Below, one piece after another: positions 63,022 to 64,000 of a DNA stretch of 64,000 nt (positions are counted from its first letter, which is position 1; every line of letters starts with the position of its first letter). The translations under genes and the position numbers were made by a program. The notes under the pieces were generated by a model, which saw only the letters and a program-made list of their open reading frames with translations, did no database searches and was not told the origin of the DNA. The stretch is from Helicobacter cetorum MIT 99-5656 (GTDB taxonomy: Bacteria; Campylobacterota; Campylobacteria; Campylobacterales; Helicobacteraceae), in contig NC_017735.1 in NCBI RefSeq assembly GCF_000259275.1, positions 496,001 through 560,000 of the forward strand, written 5' to 3'.

Positions 63022-64000
63022 ATGAGCAAGGCAACAGATTATCAGAACTTTACTGACGAGGAGGTAGATTTCGCAACACTCTTAGAACAGGAAGAAGAAG
63101 CCCTAGAAAAAGGCACTATTAAAGAAGGGCTAATTGTTTCAATCAATGAAAATGATGGTTACGCCATGGTTAGTGTCGGAGGCAAAACAGAAGGTCGCTT
63201 GTCCTTGGGTGAGATTACAGATGCAGATGGTCGTTTGATGTATCAAAAAAACGACCCTATTATGGTGCATGTGTCTGAGAGAGGTGAGCGTCCTAGTGTT
63301 TCTTATAAAAAGGCTATCGCCCAGCAAAAAATTCAAGCTAAAATTGAAGAATTAGGCGAAAGTTATGAAAACGCAGTCATTGAAGGTAAGGTTGTAGGGA
63401 AGAATAAGGGGGGCTACATTGTGGATTCTCAAGGCATTGAGTATTTTCTCTCTCGCTCACATTCTTCTCTAAGAAACGATGGCAACCACATAGGCAAGCG
63501 TATCAAGGCTTGTATCATTCGTGTGGATAAAGAAAACCACTCTATCGCCATTTCTCGCAAGCGTTTCTTTGAAGTCAATGATAAGCGTCAGCTTGAGATT
63601 TCTAAAGAATTGTTAGAAGCTACAGAGCCTGTTTTGGGGATTGTAAGACAGATTACCCCCTTTGGAGTTTTTGTAGAAGCTAAGGGCATTGAAGGTTTAG
63701 TCCATTACTCTGAAATCAGCCATAAAGGGCCGGTGAATCCTGAGAAGTATTATAAGGAAGGCGATGAAATCTATGTCAAAGCCATTGCTTATGATGAAGA
63801 AAAAAGACGCCTTTCATTATCTGTGAAAGCAACTACAGAAGATCCGTGGGAAGAAATCCAGGATAAGTTAAAACCCGGTTATGCTATTAAGGTTGTGGTA
63901 AGCAATATTGAAAACTATGGGGTTTTTGTGGATATCGGTAATGATATTGAGGGCTTTTTGCATGTTTCTGAAATCTCTTGGGATAAAAATGTTAGCCATC
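63022..64000 (+). CDS. rpsA: ribosomal protein S1 RpsA (5' part, runs off the window)
   Basis: The first 326 codons of 30S ribosomal protein S1, which binds mRNA and helps initiation. ATG at 63022 with AAGG 7 nt upstream. Repeated S1 OB-fold domains are visible: KEGLIVSINENDGYAMVSVG, then VVGKNKGGYIVDSQG, then ILGIVRQITPFGVFVEAKG and VSNIENYGVFVDIGNDIEG. The frame is open to the end of the window. It corresponds to HP0399. The 115-bp gap after ispH probably holds its own promoter. Confidence 0.95.
   Translation, partial: MSKATDYQNFTDEEVDFATLLEQEEEALEKGTIKEGLIVSINENDGYAMVSVGGKTEGRLSLGEITDADGRLMYQKNDPIMVHVSERGERPSVSYKKAIAQQKIQAKIEELGESYENAVIEGKVVGKNKGGYIVDSQGIEYFLSRSHSSLRNDGNHIGKRIKACIIRVDKENHSIAISRKRFFEVNDKRQLEISKELLEATEPVLGIVRQITPFGVFVEAKGIEGLVHYSEISHKGPVNPEKYYKEGDEIYVKAIAYDEEKRRLSLSVKATTEDPWEEIQDKLKPGYAIKVVVSNIENYGVFVDIGNDIEGFLHVSEISWDKNVSH

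Overview
The window looks like a gastric Helicobacter close to, but probably not, H. pylori; H. cetorum or H. acinonychis are candidates, and the species call is inference. The evidence is an AT-rich genome, Hop-type outer membrane proteins ending in aromatic-rich strands plus Phe, an HpaA paralogue, the CtkA kinase with XerT recombinase, IS605/IS606-type elements, and many runs of genes in H. pylori order. Those runs (H. pylori locus tags recalled from memory) are joined differently from H. pylori: HP0269-HP0262 (1-9030), HP0207 (21905-23011), HP0388-HP0390 (29316-31515), HP0360-HP0364 (32073-36548), HP0259-HP0250 (37332-47896) and HP0410-HP0399 (49206-64000).

Layout. 1-9030: housekeeping genes on the minus strand (miaB, an Smr-like nuclease, a deaminase/dihydroorotase-like pair, ccdA, clpB), then a restriction-modification pair. 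9058-10995 and 23137-25073: two nearly identical IS605-family elements in inverted orientation, each with divergent tnpA and tnpB; tnpB of the second copy carries a 1-bp frameshift. Between them lie about 12 kb of mostly accessory DNA: a phase-variable exported-protein gene that is switched off, ctkA flanked by direct repeats, xerT, a VirD2-type relaxase, hairpins and a long array of degenerate ~22-bp repeats, then a compact phage-like block including a probable endoribonuclease domain. The housekeeping gene mrp also sits between the two IS copies.

25148-36548: an OLD-family ATPase/nuclease, a small secreted protein, an outer membrane protein, cmoA, sodB divergent from tpx, tRNA-Ala/tRNA-Ile, galE, truA, an LptF/G-type permease, pcm and nrdB. 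36703-47896: tRNA-Leu, xseA, rseP, two motility-type coiled-coil genes, purA, hopG/hopF, tRNA-Ala and oppCD. 48368-48944: a minus-strand tRNA operon (Pro, His, Arg, Arg) followed by a tiny membrane-protein gene. 49206-55031: a minus-strand operon for a periplasmic molybdenum reductase (bisC), its likely cytochrome c, a periplasmic protein, guaA and hpaA2. 55137-64000: HP0406-HP0404 homologues, then divergent pheS-pheT-aroA-ispH and the start of rpsA.

The main unexplained structures are the ~22-copy degenerate repeat array (18528-19010) next to three hairpins upstream of the relaxase gene, the poly-C switch gene (11094-11989), the direct repeats framing ctkA, the compound inverted repeat near the tRNA-Ala gene (31557-31739), and the small membrane protein downstream of the tRNA operon.
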